DNA of 64,000 nucleotides from UBA1181 sp963654355. GTDB lineage: Bacteria; Bacteroidota; Bacteroidia; Bacteroidales; Paludibacteraceae. Position numbers and translations under genes: made by a program. Location: NCBI GenBank assembly GCA_963654355.1, contig CAVKBM010000003.1, positions 17,063-81,062 of the forward strand. Direction: 5' to 3'. This document shows positions 44,701 to 53,280 of the stretch, piece by piece. The notes under the pieces are model-generated. The model ran no database searches, was not told the DNA's origin, and worked only from the letters and a program-made list of their open reading frames with translations. How positions within the stretch are numbered: position 1 is the stretch's first letter; the number at the start of each line of letters is the position of its first letter.

Positions 44701-45248
44701 CCTGCGACAGCGCAAACTTGGCTCCAGTTGGTGCCGGGATCCTGAGTCTCATAATTCCCATGAAGCAGGATGTAGAAACGCCCTTTTTGTGAAGATGAAC
44801 TCGGTTGGTTCTTAATCCATGCAACACAGGAGTCTGGTCGCCCCGTAAACGCCGCACTTTTGCTTGGATCGCTTATCTTGCTATAATTATGATTCTTTGT
44901 GTCCGTAGCACTTGGTGCACCAGCATAAATGCAACCTGTTGTAATCATACCGTTCGCATAAACTCCCCATATATTTTTTACTTTTCCTATCGCAGAATAT
45001 TTGCCAACACTGCCAGGACGAATGTCTGTTGTTCGCTCGCATTGATTATTGTTTTGAGCTGCCTTGTATAAGGCACTTGCGTACTCTACCGTCTCGTAAG
45101 TGTTCCAATTGTTTGGGAGTGTAGAACTACTCCAACTCTCGAAATCACTATTGGCTAACTGATAGACATCTGTGGCGGAAGCCGTAGAAAAGATTGCAAA
45201 AAAACATGTAAGTATGGTGGTTGTGATTACACAGTTTCGTATTGTCAT
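41727..45248 (-). CDS. Secreted PCMD-domain protein with ~11 cadherin-like beta-sandwich repeats
   Basis: A protein of 1173 residues. A signal peptide (ILTCFFAIFSTASATD) precedes a ~230-residue domain with NSDFESWSSSTLPNNWNTY, AFTGRPDSCVAWIKN and YVDDVEMIY, the pattern of the PCMD (putative carbohydrate metabolism) domain. About 11 tandem ~85-residue modules follow, each opening like LTSLxxDGxxVxGFS and ending NTHTYTIxF; these match cadherin-like beta-sandwich domains. The protein ends in the last repeat (TYYLVIKK) without a type IX sorting domain or lipobox, so how it is held at the surface is unclear. It is probably a glycan-binding or adhesive protein. The following ZIP gene overlaps it by one base. 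Confidence 0.8.
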   Translation of the reverse strand: MTIRNCVITTTILTCFFAIFSTASATDVYQLANSDFESWSSSTLPNNWNTYETVEYASALYKAAQNNNQCERTTDIRPGSVGKYSAIGKVKNIWGVYANGMITTGCIYAGAPSATDTKNHNYSKISDPSKSAAFTGRPDSCVAWIKNQPSSSSQKGRFYILLHGNYETQDPGTNWSQVCAVAGMNPPQCDWTRYAVAFYYKGETLVLANYLGEQSLSPQCSDAKPSYALASFATNYVPGEGNEADKIYVDDVEMIYNSKLSSLTIDGSSVSKFSKDNFLYTVKKYYKDAKVAYVSDGKFATTSESYDEETGILTIKVMGDDYSANANSFHEYKIQFYRTASMTSFKIGDTEIDGFSSGTYDYTIADRAYKSVKSKISYTLKNAATDATESFDEGTNTLTITFKNDAGDNIVYTFKFHAPYQSQLKSLEIAGEAVDGFSASTYNYTVKNTYKESELHYETDEDATAVTSYDPETYILTIEVRAKDYADDNSNAHTYKIQYHESYGSYLTALSINDVAVSDFSSTIFDYSVKDVYYDDKTTVTYKESAEAIVATSFDANTLIYTITVKGGDFDIDPTNTHTYKVAFHAPYGAQLTSLKHERLQVSDFAKDKYEYKIGKAYDEETISWEVDEEATFKSSFNSETNVLTIIVKGGDFNTNSGNFNTYKILFASKSLLTNLSINGTTLSNFKTNKYNYDQSELIYNAVKVTYTTTDGATAEESYNSETAVLTITVKGSDIETFPNNYNTYTIQFHISYGSQLTSLKYDDETVANFAKDKYEYSVESSYDKDNISWEADAEAKVKSDYNETTNVLTLTVSGGDIAQNKTNYNIYTVQFLAPSLLSVLKVNNRSVEGFSSSKFTYTLSSVYDKSKTKITYTKQDESSTAEGAYDESSNTFTITVNGKDIAEHPSNFHEYKLQFGKAAESVLTDLQIDGATIDGFDSETYAYTKDNLLYSEISNISWTTSEGATVDASYDVASYTMTITVKGNDIATNKTNQHIYTITFKDPTIYGSQLVSLSVNGTALADFKKDEYNYYVEGSYSENPITYTADALATVNESYDATENAKILVVNGGNIVKDPTNTHTYTIKFSSSFVYEANIVNVKVDGTAVEGFDSDVQRQTICADYTKSEITVEVSPEAQYCANYDKSTGILTVVVWAGNFDKNSSNFKTYYLVIKK

Positions 45249-45433
45249 ATCTATTTGTCTTATGTTTAAGAATGTCCAAACTATCGTGCGAATTTACAAC
45301 TTTTTTAATTCGTTAACAATTTAATCTGAAAAGAATAGTCGTGGTGGCAATAATCAAGTGTGTGATTTACATAGTACAATGTGTGTATTTCTGCTTTTTT
45401 GCTATTTTTGTATAGAACAAAGTTGTTAAGAGT

Positions 45434-46713
45434 ATGAAATACCCGATTGGCATACAAACATTTGAAAAAATCATAGAAGGTGGTTTTGCTTACGTTGATA
45501 AGACGGATTTAATCTATTCTCTTGTAAAAGAGGGAACAGTCTATTTTTTGAGTCGCCCACGTCGATTCGGAAAGAGTTTACTCATCTCCACATTAGAGAG
45601 TTATTTCCTTGGTAGAAAAGAACTTTTCAAAGGCTTGGCAATTGAAAGATTGGAGACGGAATGGAAGGAATATCCAATATTCCATTTTGATTTTAACGGT
45701 GATGATTTTAAAAATCCGAAGGCATTTGAGTCTGCACTTGAACTTTTTGTTAGTACAGGTGAAAAAAAATATTGCGTTGAAAAAATAGCAGAGTTCCAAA
45801 ATATGACACGATATGTGGCATAACGATGCAAGAGGAGGAGAAGTATTTTCAGCCGTCTGTGAAAGAACTATCTGAGACAAAAAAACTAACTGTTGAGGAA
45901 ACACGGATTAGGCTTAGAAGTAAGTACGATGGCTATAATTTTAGTAGTCGCCAGATCGGTGTTTATAATCCATTTAGTTTGTTAAATGCTTTCGTATCAG
46001 AACAATTTGGCGATTATTGGTTCTCGTCTGGCACACCGACTTATTTGATTAATTTGCTTGATCGCGACAATATAAATTTAGATGAAATTGTTGGAAAATA
46101 CTATGCGGTAGAAGAGTTTATGGACTTTAAAATGGACCGAGATGCTCCGCTCCCAATGCTCTATCAAAGTGGTTATCTGACGATTAAAGACTACGACGAG
46201 GATATGAATATGTACCTGCTTGATATCCCGAATAACGAGGTGCAAGGTGGCTTTATTCCATTGTTGATGAACGACTATTTCACCATCAATACTCCGATGA
46301 AAACACCAATTGCCGAGATGGTGAAATGCTTAAAAAACGGTGATACAGAATTGTTTAAAACATTGTTGACAAGTTTCTTGTCTTCAATTCCATACAGTAT
46401 GCGGCTCAAGAAGGAAACGGAACGTTTCTTTCAGTATACTTTCTATCTCATTCTCCGTCTGATTTCAACCTATCTTGTTTACGTTGAGAAACAACAGTCT
46501 CAGGGTCGTGTTGATTGTGTCATAGAAACCGATAATTTTATCTACATCTTTGAATTTAAGTTGGATGGCACGGCGGAGGAAGCTCTGCAACAAATTAACG
46601 AAAAAGGATATGCAAGAGAGTATGCCTCAGACTGTCGCAAACTTTTCAAAATCGGTTGTAGTTTCTCTTCGGAGACAGGTACGATCGGGGAGTGGAAGGT
46701 GGAGAAATTATGA
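45434..46713 (+). pseudogene. Broken AAA-ATPase-like/PD-(D/E)XK family gene
   Basis: Two adjacent frames belong to one family of about 520-residue proteins. The first (45434-45823) has GIQTFEKIIEGGFAYVDKT and the Walker A-like SRPRRFGKSLLISTLE, ending in a stop after NMTRYVA. The second (45826-46713) resumes at MQEEEKYFQPSVKEL and runs to the nuclease motif VDCVIETDNFIYIFEFKLDG and the family C-terminus. Between them, about 120 residues with Walker B and the sensor TGVTKF region are missing. The join itself is a frameshift: reading across 45808-45835 in a shifted frame gives RYV then ITMQEEEKYF, where intact relatives have RYVAICGIT followed by QEE. A ~10-base loss between two GGC words would explain it. 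Confidence 0.85.
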
Positions 46714-46716
46714 TTA

Positions 46717-46902
46717 TCACCAAACTTTGTTCAACTCTTCGTTATATTCAAACCCAGCTTCGGCTAACTTTTTCTCTACGTCTTCTTTCTTTACGTTAAA
46801 CGCTTTGCAAATTTGGTCTAAATTTTCGTAAATCTCGTCGCGTAGCAAAAAGTTGATCGCACTCATCAACATCGCAGGGTCTGTCATTGGCAAATGTTCC
46901 AT
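46717..46902 (-). CDS. DUF4250 family protein
   Basis: A 61-residue cytoplasmic protein beginning MEHLPMTDPAMLMSAINF. The helical pattern LRDEIYENLDQICKAFNV and the end AEAGFEYNEELNKVW match DUF4250, a small family common in Firmicutes and Bacteroidetes with no known function; the second half resembles a helix-turn-helix. It is followed by, and on the same strand as, another small conserved gene upstream (46932-47198), so the two are probably one transcript. It lies four bases from the end of the convergent broken ATPase gene. Confidence 0.85.
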   Translation of the reverse strand: MEHLPMTDPAMLMSAINFLLRDEIYENLDQICKAFNVKKEDVEKKLAEAGFEYNEELNKVW

Positions 46903-46931
46903 ATTCTTTGTCTTCTTGTTATTGTCTGAAT

Positions 46932-47198
46932 CTATTCTTTGGACTCCTGTATGCTCAGCATTGTTTCCAACTGGTCAACTGCTGTTGCCATATCTTTGGC
47001 GAATGTGTCGTGCATACTTAAAAAATCTTTATTGCCATGCGATAGCCTCTCTAACAATTCAGGGTCTATCTCGTGTACATAATTACCTATGATGTACTCA
47101 ATGTCATCCTTTTGATTTTCATTGTGCGAAAATTTGTACACTCTCCACTTTTGGTGAAGAAAGCAGTAGGCTGTTTCAATACTCTCTTTCGTAATCAT
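46932..47198 (-). CDS. Conserved hypothetical protein of Bacteroidales
   Basis: A protein of 88 residues starting MITKESIETAYCFLHQKWRV. The sequence is acidic and helical with no signal peptide or membrane segment. I recognise similar short proteins from Bacteroidales genomes but no function. The frame is open to 47252; the inner ATG at 47198 is preferred because it gives the conserved start. It is upstream of the DUF4250 gene by 30 bases and divergent from the arginase-fold gene at 47310. Confidence 0.7.
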   Translation of the reverse strand: MITKESIETAYCFLHQKWRVYKFSHNENQKDDIEYIIGNYVHEIDPELLERLSHGNKDFLSMHDTFAKDMATAVDQLETMLSIQESKE

Positions 47199-47309
47199 TT
47201 GAGTCTCAAATCGTAGATTTCTTTTGAAGTGCGAAATTACTGAAATAGCCACACTCGGTCAAATTTCTTGCTTCATTTTAGTAAATTTGCAGTCTAATTT
47301 GATAAGCAA

Positions 47310-48449
47310 ATGGCAGATTTCAACTTTGCAGACTATTTGGATGTACCTTCAAATGCGGAAGTAAATGGAGTTTTTTTACCGAAAGAGTTGACTTTAGGTG
47401 AAAATCTTGTGTTTTCGGATTTTAATATTGCTCTCATTGGTGTCCCTACGGATGGCGATTTCAACAATTTGGGCGCTGCCGATGCTCCGAATGCTGTTCG
47501 TAAACAACTTTATGAATTGGCAGAACGCTTCCGTAAGGTTAACATTGCCGATTTGGGAAATATTAAAGTAGGAAAGAAATTGAATGATGCTTATTCTGCT
47601 TTGACAGAGGTCGTTTCGTACTTGGCAAGTAAAAAAATCGTTTCCATTGTAATAGGGGGGACGCAGGACTTGACTGTTCCTATATTGAATGCTTTGAAGA
47701 AAGTAAGAGCGGAAGAGGACGAACAAAAACGCCTACGTCTCACTGTTGTAGATTCAAAAATAGATCTTTCATCAAGGACTGAAGCCCTATCTGCCGATAA
47801 TTTTTGGAATCAAGTTTTGGAAGATGGCAGCATCTCTGAAATGGCTCTTTTGGGTCTGCAAAACTATTATTATGCAGATTGGCAAGCGGAAAAATTGTCA
47901 GAAAAGGGTGTTGTTATAAAACGTTTACGAGAAATTACTCAAAATACGATATCTGTAGAACCATTTTTGCGCGATGCGGATGTCTTTAGTTTAGATATGG
48001 CTTCTGTTCGTCACTCAGAGGCTCCTGGACATGCTCTGTCTATCCCTAATGGACTAAATGGCTTTGAGGTATGTCAGTTGGCTCATTATGCGGGGCTAAG
48101 CGACTCCATGCTTGCATACGGTTTGTTCGGCTATAATCCATCTTTCGATGATTCTGACCAGACGGCTGCGCTTGTCGCCGAAGTGATTTGGCATATCTTG
48201 GAAGGAATAGATAAAAGGTATGGCGATTATCCCGTATGCGATCTTTCAAAATATCGAAAGTATGTGGTGTTGCCGAAATTTGATGGAGACAATAAAATTA
48301 CATTCTACTCTAATGTTGCGAATGGTCGTTGGTGGATCGAAATTCCGTCCCTTGATGGGTTGAAACTCTACGCTTGCACCGCAAAAGACTATTCGGATTT
48401 TTGCAACAACGCAATCCCTGATGTCTGGATGAGACATTATATGAAATAG
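47310..48449 (+). CDS. Arginase-fold (ureohydrolase-like) protein with degenerate metal site
   Basis: A protein of 379 residues with the order of the arginase/agmatinase/formimidoylglutamase fold: IALIGVPTDGD near 40, APNAVRKQLYEL, VSIVIGGTQDLT at 112-122, TVVDSKIDLS at 145-154 and VFSLDMASVRHSEAPG at 225-240. The Mn2+ ligands of active enzymes lie in GGDHS, DAHxD and SxDxDxxDP; here the first His is replaced (GGTQD), the second His is Lys150, and the second Asp of the last motif is Ala231. Three of six ligands are therefore missing. Such proteins are labelled formimidoylglutamase in Bacteroidetes, but this one is unlikely to be an active hydrolase of that type. A binuclear site with other ligands cannot be excluded. 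Confidence 0.82.
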   Translation: MADFNFADYLDVPSNAEVNGVFLPKELTLGENLVFSDFNIALIGVPTDGDFNNLGAADAPNAVRKQLYELAERFRKVNIADLGNIKVGKKLNDAYSALTEVVSYLASKKIVSIVIGGTQDLTVPILNALKKVRAEEDEQKRLRLTVVDSKIDLSSRTEALSADNFWNQVLEDGSISEMALLGLQNYYYADWQAEKLSEKGVVIKRLREITQNTISVEPFLRDADVFSLDMASVRHSEAPGHALSIPNGLNGFEVCQLAHYAGLSDSMLAYGLFGYNPSFDDSDQTAALVAEVIWHILEGIDKRYGDYPVCDLSKYRKYVVLPKFDGDNKITFYSNVANGRWWIEIPSLDGLKLYACTAKDYSDFCNNAIPDVWMRHYMK

Positions 48450-48493
48450 GCAAGTTCTCAAAAAACCAATTTTTGAAATTCCTTTTGCCATGA

Positions 48494-49207
48494 TTAATTT
48501 CTTTGCAAATGTTTTAAGAAAAGGTCTGGCTTATCGTTGATAACCAATGACATGGGAAAGCTTTCCTCTTCAAACAATTGGTAGACGTAATTATAGTTGG
48601 CAACGTCGAACGAGATGTGAGCGTCGCTTCCCATTATCACCATTAATTCGTATTTTTTGCAGAGGCGAACAAGTTCCCGATTGTTATTCCAAGCATGCTC
48701 TTTCCCTCTATTGGGGTTGAGTGAACTATTGTTGATTTCCAAAAGAATGCGACTTTCTTTGGCGGCCTGAACGATAGGCTCTAAAAGTAGTTCTGCGCTG
48801 CCATCTGCAGGATGGCTGATAATGTCTATTCTTGGATTCTTGATGACGTTGATCATTCCTTGCGTGTTTTCCTCAATCGTGCCAGATGTGAAACAAGACT
48901 GATGAATACCTGCTATGCGAATATCAAGCTTGTCTATTGTCTTGTCTGGAAGATCTAAACTACCATTCGCATTTAAAATGTTGATTTCGCATCCCATTAA
49001 AATCTTCACACCATCAATATTGCGTGGAATGACGTGAAAATTGTTGAAATAGACAGGATTACATGCGCCTCGGATTGATGGACCATGGTCTGTTATGCCC
49101 AGAATCTGCAAGCCTTTTTCTTTTGCGCTTCTCACCATTTCTTGCAGGGTGCTGTAGGCATGTCCGCTTGCCACAGTGTGCGTATGTACATCTAATGCTA
49201 CGTTCAT
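48494..49207 (-). CDS. PHP-domain phosphoesterase (YcdX-like)
   Basis: A cytoplasmic metal-dependent phosphatase of 237 residues. The metal ligands are visible in order: LDVHTHTVASGHAYS near the N-terminus, ILGITDHGPSI, MGCEINI, IAGIHQS, DIISHPADG and IMGSDAHISFD. YcdX-type enzymes are trinuclear zinc phosphatases; the physiological substrate is not known. The start at 49207 is chosen over 49225 because a -7 box lies at 49230-49223, which would place the transcript start after 49225. No close operon partner. Confidence 0.9.
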   Translation of the reverse strand: MNVALDVHTHTVASGHAYSTLQEMVRSAKEKGLQILGITDHGPSIRGACNPVYFNNFHVIPRNIDGVKILMGCEINILNANGSLDLPDKTIDKLDIRIAGIHQSCFTSGTIEENTQGMINVIKNPRIDIISHPADGSAELLLEPIVQAAKESRILLEINNSSLNPNRGKEHAWNNNRELVRLCKKYELMVIMGSDAHISFDVANYNYVYQLFEEESFPMSLVINDKPDLFLKHLQRN

Positions 49208-49222
49208 GTTTTTCCGTTTTTT

Positions 49223-49230
49223 CAAAGGTA
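49223..49230 (-). promoter_or_regulatory. Putative -7 box of the PHP phosphoesterase gene
   Basis: TACCTTTG on the minus strand, 16 bases before ATG 49207; it overlaps the alternative ATG at 49225 and so decides the start. No clear -33 element. Confidence 0.5.
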
Positions 49231-49300
49231 AGATTAATGCTCTAAATTTAATGTATAGAATTGAGGAAATTTATGAAGATTGTAAGTCCTTTTAATCTTG

Positions 49301-49341
49301 AAAAAACAAACCCCGACAAGGAACGAGTCCTTGCCAGGGTT
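49301..49341 (-). terminator. Intrinsic terminator of amt
   Basis: Arms AACCC (49309-49313) with GGGTT (49337-49341) and CAAGGA (49317-49322) with TCCTTG (49328-49333) form one hairpin with a small internal loop; on the minus strand a run of T follows (complement of 49301-49306). Confidence 0.85.
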
Positions 49342-49403
49342 GAAGAATCGAAGAAAAATATTAATTATGTGGCAAGCATTAAATTTTCTTTGCTTACTGT
49401 ACG

Positions 49404-50795
49404 TTAGTCTTCGTCGCTCTTGAAGGTACGATCATCGTACTCGGCGATTTCACGAAGTCTTCCGTAGTGCTCGTCATGTTGGCTTCTATCCAAACCAATC
49501 TCCTCGTTTTGCTCAGAAACACGCATTGTGATCATTTTGTTGGTTACGAAATAGAGTACCCAAGACATACCTGCGGTGTAAACAATCACGATTGCCAAAG
49601 CAATGATGTGGTTCACAAAGAATTGCATATGGGTTACACCCTCTGCGGCTAAGTCTGGTTCGTATTTGTAAACGAAGATACCCGTGAGGAGTGTTCCAAC
49701 GATACCGCCCAATCCGTGAGTTGGGAAAACATCAAGTGCGTCATCAATAGCAGTTTTCTTGTTTTTGATGTAGCAAGCAAGGTTACAGATAATTGTCGTG
49801 ATGAACGCGATGATAACACTTTCGCTTGTGCTGACCCAACCAGCAGAAGGTGTGATGGCAACCAAACCAACGACACTACCAATAGCAGCACCCATTGCGG
49901 ATGGTTTACGACCGCGGATGCAATCAAAGAACAACCAAGTAACCATTGCAGTCGCAGCAGCTGTGTTCGTGTTCAAGAATGCTTTTACTGCCATTCCGTC
50001 TGCGTGAAGGCTAGAACCAGCGTTGAATCCGAACCAACCTAACCAAAGGAGAACCGCACCTAAAACTACGTATGGAATGTTGGCAGGCTCTGCTTGTTTG
50101 TGGTGGCGTTTGCCGAGGAACAACGCACCTACCAAGGCTGCGATACCAGAAGAAGCGTGAACCACGATACCACCAGCGAAGTCCTTTACATGCATTTGGT
50201 TGAACAATCCCTCTGGATGCCAGGTGCAGTGTGCTAATGGACAGTAAATGAATATACAGAAGAGTATCATAAATACCATGTAGCCAGAAAAATGAACACG
50301 CTCAGCGAACGAACCAGTAATCAACGAAGGCGTTACAATCGCAAACTTCATTTGGAAAAGTGCGTAAAGTCCTAACGGAATAGTCAAACCTAATGCTTGA
50401 GAAAGTTGGTCTGTCGCTTGTCCGCCAACATCTTGCAAGAAGAAATAGGTTGCGGGATTTCCAATTATGCCACCGACGTTATCACCGAAAGCCAAACTAA
50501 ATCCGAATACCACCCAAATCACACTGATAACGCCCATTGCTATGATACTTTGCAAGATTGTGGAAATCACGTTCTTCTTGCGAACCATACCTCCATAAAA
50601 GAATGATACACCAGGGGTCATCATCAACACAAAGATAGTTGATGTCAGTAGCCACGCTACATCTGCTGGATTGACATTCTCACTCATATCCCACATATAG
50701 TCGGGTTGTCCAGGTATTGATTGCCCAGGAATGAAAAATGCCACAGCAACGATTGCCAAAAGGCAGCACATAAAAATAATCCAACGTTTTTTCAT
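49404..50795 (-). CDS. amt: Ammonium transporter
   Basis: A protein of 463 residues with a hydrophobic leader and eleven helices. MTPGVSFFYGGMVRKKNVIS, FAIVTPSLITGSFAERVHFSG (read in two parts) and FAGGIVVHASSGIAALVGAL are hallmark Amt segments, and the pore twin-His are in VVHASSG and in DVFPTHGLGGIVG. The cytoplasmic tail is charged (SQHDEHYGRLREIAEYD). Amt trimers conduct ammonium across the inner membrane and are usually controlled by a PII (GlnK) protein, but no glnK gene adjoins it here. It is transcribed alone from its own promoter to a clear terminator. Confidence 0.96.
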   Translation of the reverse strand: MKKRWIIFMCCLLAIVAVAFFIPGQSIPGQPDYMWDMSENVNPADVAWLLTSTIFVLMMTPGVSFFYGGMVRKKNVISTILQSIIAMGVISVIWVVFGFSLAFGDNVGGIIGNPATYFFLQDVGGQATDQLSQALGLTIPLGLYALFQMKFAIVTPSLITGSFAERVHFSGYMVFMILFCIFIYCPLAHCTWHPEGLFNQMHVKDFAGGIVVHASSGIAALVGALFLGKRHHKQAEPANIPYVVLGAVLLWLGWFGFNAGSSLHADGMAVKAFLNTNTAAATAMVTWLFFDCIRGRKPSAMGAAIGSVVGLVAITPSAGWVSTSESVIIAFITTIICNLACYIKNKKTAIDDALDVFPTHGLGGIVGTLLTGIFVYKYEPDLAAEGVTHMQFFVNHIIALAIVIVYTAGMSWVLYFVTNKMITMRVSEQNEEIGLDRSQHDEHYGRLREIAEYDDRTFKSDED

Positions 50796-50861
50796 GTTCT
50801 TTTCGTTTTAGTTGTTTATTATTTTTGTTTCTCTGATTTCTTTTCGCTAATAAATCCTCTG

Positions 50862-50891
50862 CAAAGTTAGACAAAAAGTAAGAAAAACAAA
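50862..50891 (-). promoter_or_regulatory. Putative promoter of amt
   Basis: On the minus strand TAACTTTG (50869-50862) with TTTG (50891-50888) 18 bases upstream. Confidence 0.68.
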
Positions 50892-51149
50892 CAAAAATGC
50901 GACAAAATGAGATGCAAAGGTTAAAATTTTTGAAAAATGGGAGATGAGATGTGTTGAAATTAATTTGTAATTGTTTGATATTCAGTATTTTAATAAAAAT
51001 TTATTGAATGAGTAGAAATCGCAATGCTCGGAATGTTTTTCATTTGCGTTGCAATTTGTAAGCGTATCTATTTTGTATGTGTCTTTTTGTAAGCAAATGT
51101 TCGCCTTGTTTGCATATTGGTTTTCTGAGGGTTTTAAGGTTAAATTGTG

Positions 51150-51157
51150 TAACTTTG
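51150..51157 (+). promoter_or_regulatory. Putative -7 box of metG
   Basis: TAACTTTG, 43 bases before the metG start; the -33 element is not clear. Confidence 0.5.
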
Positions 51158-51200
51158 CGTATTGGATTATTGGATAATGTAAAAACAAATAAGATATAAA

Positions 51201-53261
51201 ATGACGGAAAGAAAGTTTAAAAGGACAACTGTAACGTCAGCGTTGCCATACGCCAACGGTCCTGTTCATATAGGTCATCTTGCTGGTGTCTATGTACCAG
51301 CTGATATCTACGTTCGCTACCTCCGTTTGAAAGGAGAGGATGTAATCTTCATCGGTGGGTCGGATGAACATGGTGTGCCTGTAACTATTCGTGCAAAGAA
51401 AGAGGGTGTTACACCTCAAGATGTGGTTGATCGTTACCATAGGATAATAAAGGAATCGTTTCAAGAGTTTGGTATCTCTTTTGATATCTATTCACGAACA
51501 ACTTCTAAGATTCATCATAAGCTGGCGTCCGATTTCTTCCGTACTCTTTATGATAAGGGTGAATTTATAGAGAAGACTAGCGAACAGTATTACGATGAGG
51601 AGGCAAAGACTTTCTTGGCTGATCGTTACATCGTTGGAGAATGTCCGAAGTGTCATGCTCAGGGAGCATACGGCGATCAGTGCGAGGCGTGTGGGTCTGC
51701 CCTTTCGCCTGAAGAGTTGATTAATCCAGTTAGTAAGCTGTCTGGCGCAAAACCAGTGCTTCGAAGCACGAAACATTGGTATCTGCCGTTAGATAAACAC
51801 GAAGGTTGGCTTCGCAAGTGGATTTTGGAAGATCACAAGGAATGGCGTCCGAATGTGTATGGCCAATGTAAGAGTTGGTTGGATGGTGGGTTGCAGCCTC
51901 GTGCGGTGAGTCGTGACTTGGAATGGGGAATCCCAGTGCCTGTAGAGGGTGCGGAAGGAAAGGTTTTGTATGTGTGGTTTGATGCTCCTATCGGGTATAT
52001 CAGCAACACGAAGGAGTTGTGTGACACCCATCCCGAGAGATTTGGTCCATGGGAGAAGTGGTGGAAAGACGAAGATACTCGTTTAATCCATTTTATTGGT
52101 AAGGATAACATCGTATTCCATTGTATCGTGTTCCCCGCTATGTTGAAGGCTGAGGGGTCTTATATATTGCCAGACAATGTGCCAAGCAACGAGTTTCTTA
52201 ATTTAGAGGGAGATAAAATCTCAACCTCTCGTAATTGGGCTGTTTGGTTGAACGAGTATTTGGTGGATTTTCCAGGGAAACAGGATACTTTGCGTTATGT
52301 GTTGACAGCCAATGCGCCTGAGACGAAGGATAACGACTTTACATGGAAAGATTTCCAAACTCGCAATAACAGTGAGCTAGTGGCTATCTACGGAAACTTT
52401 GTCAACCGAGCGTTGGTGTTGACGCAGAAGTATTTTGATGGCAAGGTGCCAGCGTTGGGTGAAGTCAGCGACTACGATAAGTCTACGATTGCCGAATTTG
52501 TCGATGTGAAAAAACATTTGGAGGATTTGTTGGATAATTTCAAATTCCGTGATGCGCAGAAGGAAGCAATGAATCTGGCTCGCATTGGAAATAAATATTT
52601 GGCGGAGACGGAACCTTGGAAATTGGCGAAAACAGATATGGCTCGTACGGCTACTATCTTGCATCTGAGCTTGCAAATCGCCGCTAATCTTGCAATCGCG
52701 TTTGAGCCATTCCTGCCATTCTCATCGGAAAAATTACGCAATATGTTGAACATGAAAGCGTTCTCATGGAGCGACTTGGGTAGTACGGAGCTTTTGACGG
52801 AAGGTCAGGCGTTGGGTAAGGTTGAATTGCTATTTGTTAAGATAGAAGATGCCGAAGTGGATGCTCAGGTAAAGAAATTGCATGATAAGAAGAAAGAAAA
52901 CGAATTGGCAAGTTGGTCGCCCGATGCTGTCTCTGCAGAGTGTACGATTGATGATTTCGCTAAGTTGGATATTCGTTGTGGAACGATTTTAGAGTGTATC
53001 AAAGTGCCTAAGGCAGACAAGCTTTTGCAATTTAAGATTGATGATGGAATGGGAACGAGAACTATCGTTTCAGGTATCGCAAAGTATTATAACCCAGAGG
53101 ATCTGATTGGGAAACAGGTTTGTTTCATCGCTAATTTCCCTGTTCGAAAGCTGAAAGGAGTTGAAAGTCAAGGTATGATTCTCTCAACTTTAGATAGTGA
53201 TGGCAGTTTGTCTGTTGTATCTCCTTCTAAGAAGGTGGCGAATGGAGCAAAAGTTTGCTAA
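51201..53261 (+). CDS. metG: Methionyl-tRNA synthetase
   Basis: A class I aminoacyl-tRNA synthetase of 686 residues. HIGH is PVHIGHLAG near residue 21, the zinc knuckle is CPKCHAQGAYGDQCEACG, and the KMSKS loop is GDKISTSRNW. The anticodon-binding helical domain follows, and the last ~110 residues (FAKLDIRCGTILECIKVPKA to the end) form the EMAP/Trbp111-like tRNA-binding and dimerisation domain found in homodimeric MetRS. The order and length match the long bacterial form. It is transcribed alone. Confidence 0.97.
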   Translation: MTERKFKRTTVTSALPYANGPVHIGHLAGVYVPADIYVRYLRLKGEDVIFIGGSDEHGVPVTIRAKKEGVTPQDVVDRYHRIIKESFQEFGISFDIYSRTTSKIHHKLASDFFRTLYDKGEFIEKTSEQYYDEEAKTFLADRYIVGECPKCHAQGAYGDQCEACGSALSPEELINPVSKLSGAKPVLRSTKHWYLPLDKHEGWLRKWILEDHKEWRPNVYGQCKSWLDGGLQPRAVSRDLEWGIPVPVEGAEGKVLYVWFDAPIGYISNTKELCDTHPERFGPWEKWWKDEDTRLIHFIGKDNIVFHCIVFPAMLKAEGSYILPDNVPSNEFLNLEGDKISTSRNWAVWLNEYLVDFPGKQDTLRYVLTANAPETKDNDFTWKDFQTRNNSELVAIYGNFVNRALVLTQKYFDGKVPALGEVSDYDKSTIAEFVDVKKHLEDLLDNFKFRDAQKEAMNLARIGNKYLAETEPWKLAKTDMARTATILHLSLQIAANLAIAFEPFLPFSSEKLRNMLNMKAFSWSDLGSTELLTEGQALGKVELLFVKIEDAEVDAQVKKLHDKKKENELASWSPDAVSAECTIDDFAKLDIRCGTILECIKVPKADKLLQFKIDDGMGTRTIVSGIAKYYNPEDLIGKQVCFIANFPVRKLKGVESQGMILSTLDSDGSLSVVSPSKKVANGAKVC

Positions 53262-53280
53262 GTTAGTTTGAAAACATAAA

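Larger units (their letters stand above)
50796..51200. other. Divergent intergenic region between amt and metG
   Basis: This 405-base AT-rich stretch holds promoter boxes for both neighbours (amt at 50862-50891, metG at 51150-51157). The middle, 50900-51140, is unassigned: no RNA gene, T-box or riboswitch pattern was recognised, and the open frames there are short and without coding character. Confidence 0.6.

Noticed and set aside
50982..51188. 68-codon minus-strand frame in the amt-metG gap
   Set aside because: Random-looking composition, no ribosome-binding or promoter context, and no family resemblance.
50796..51200. T-box or SAM riboswitch ahead of metG
   Set aside because: No T-box word, specifier stem or SAM aptamer core was recognised; only promoter boxes are supported.
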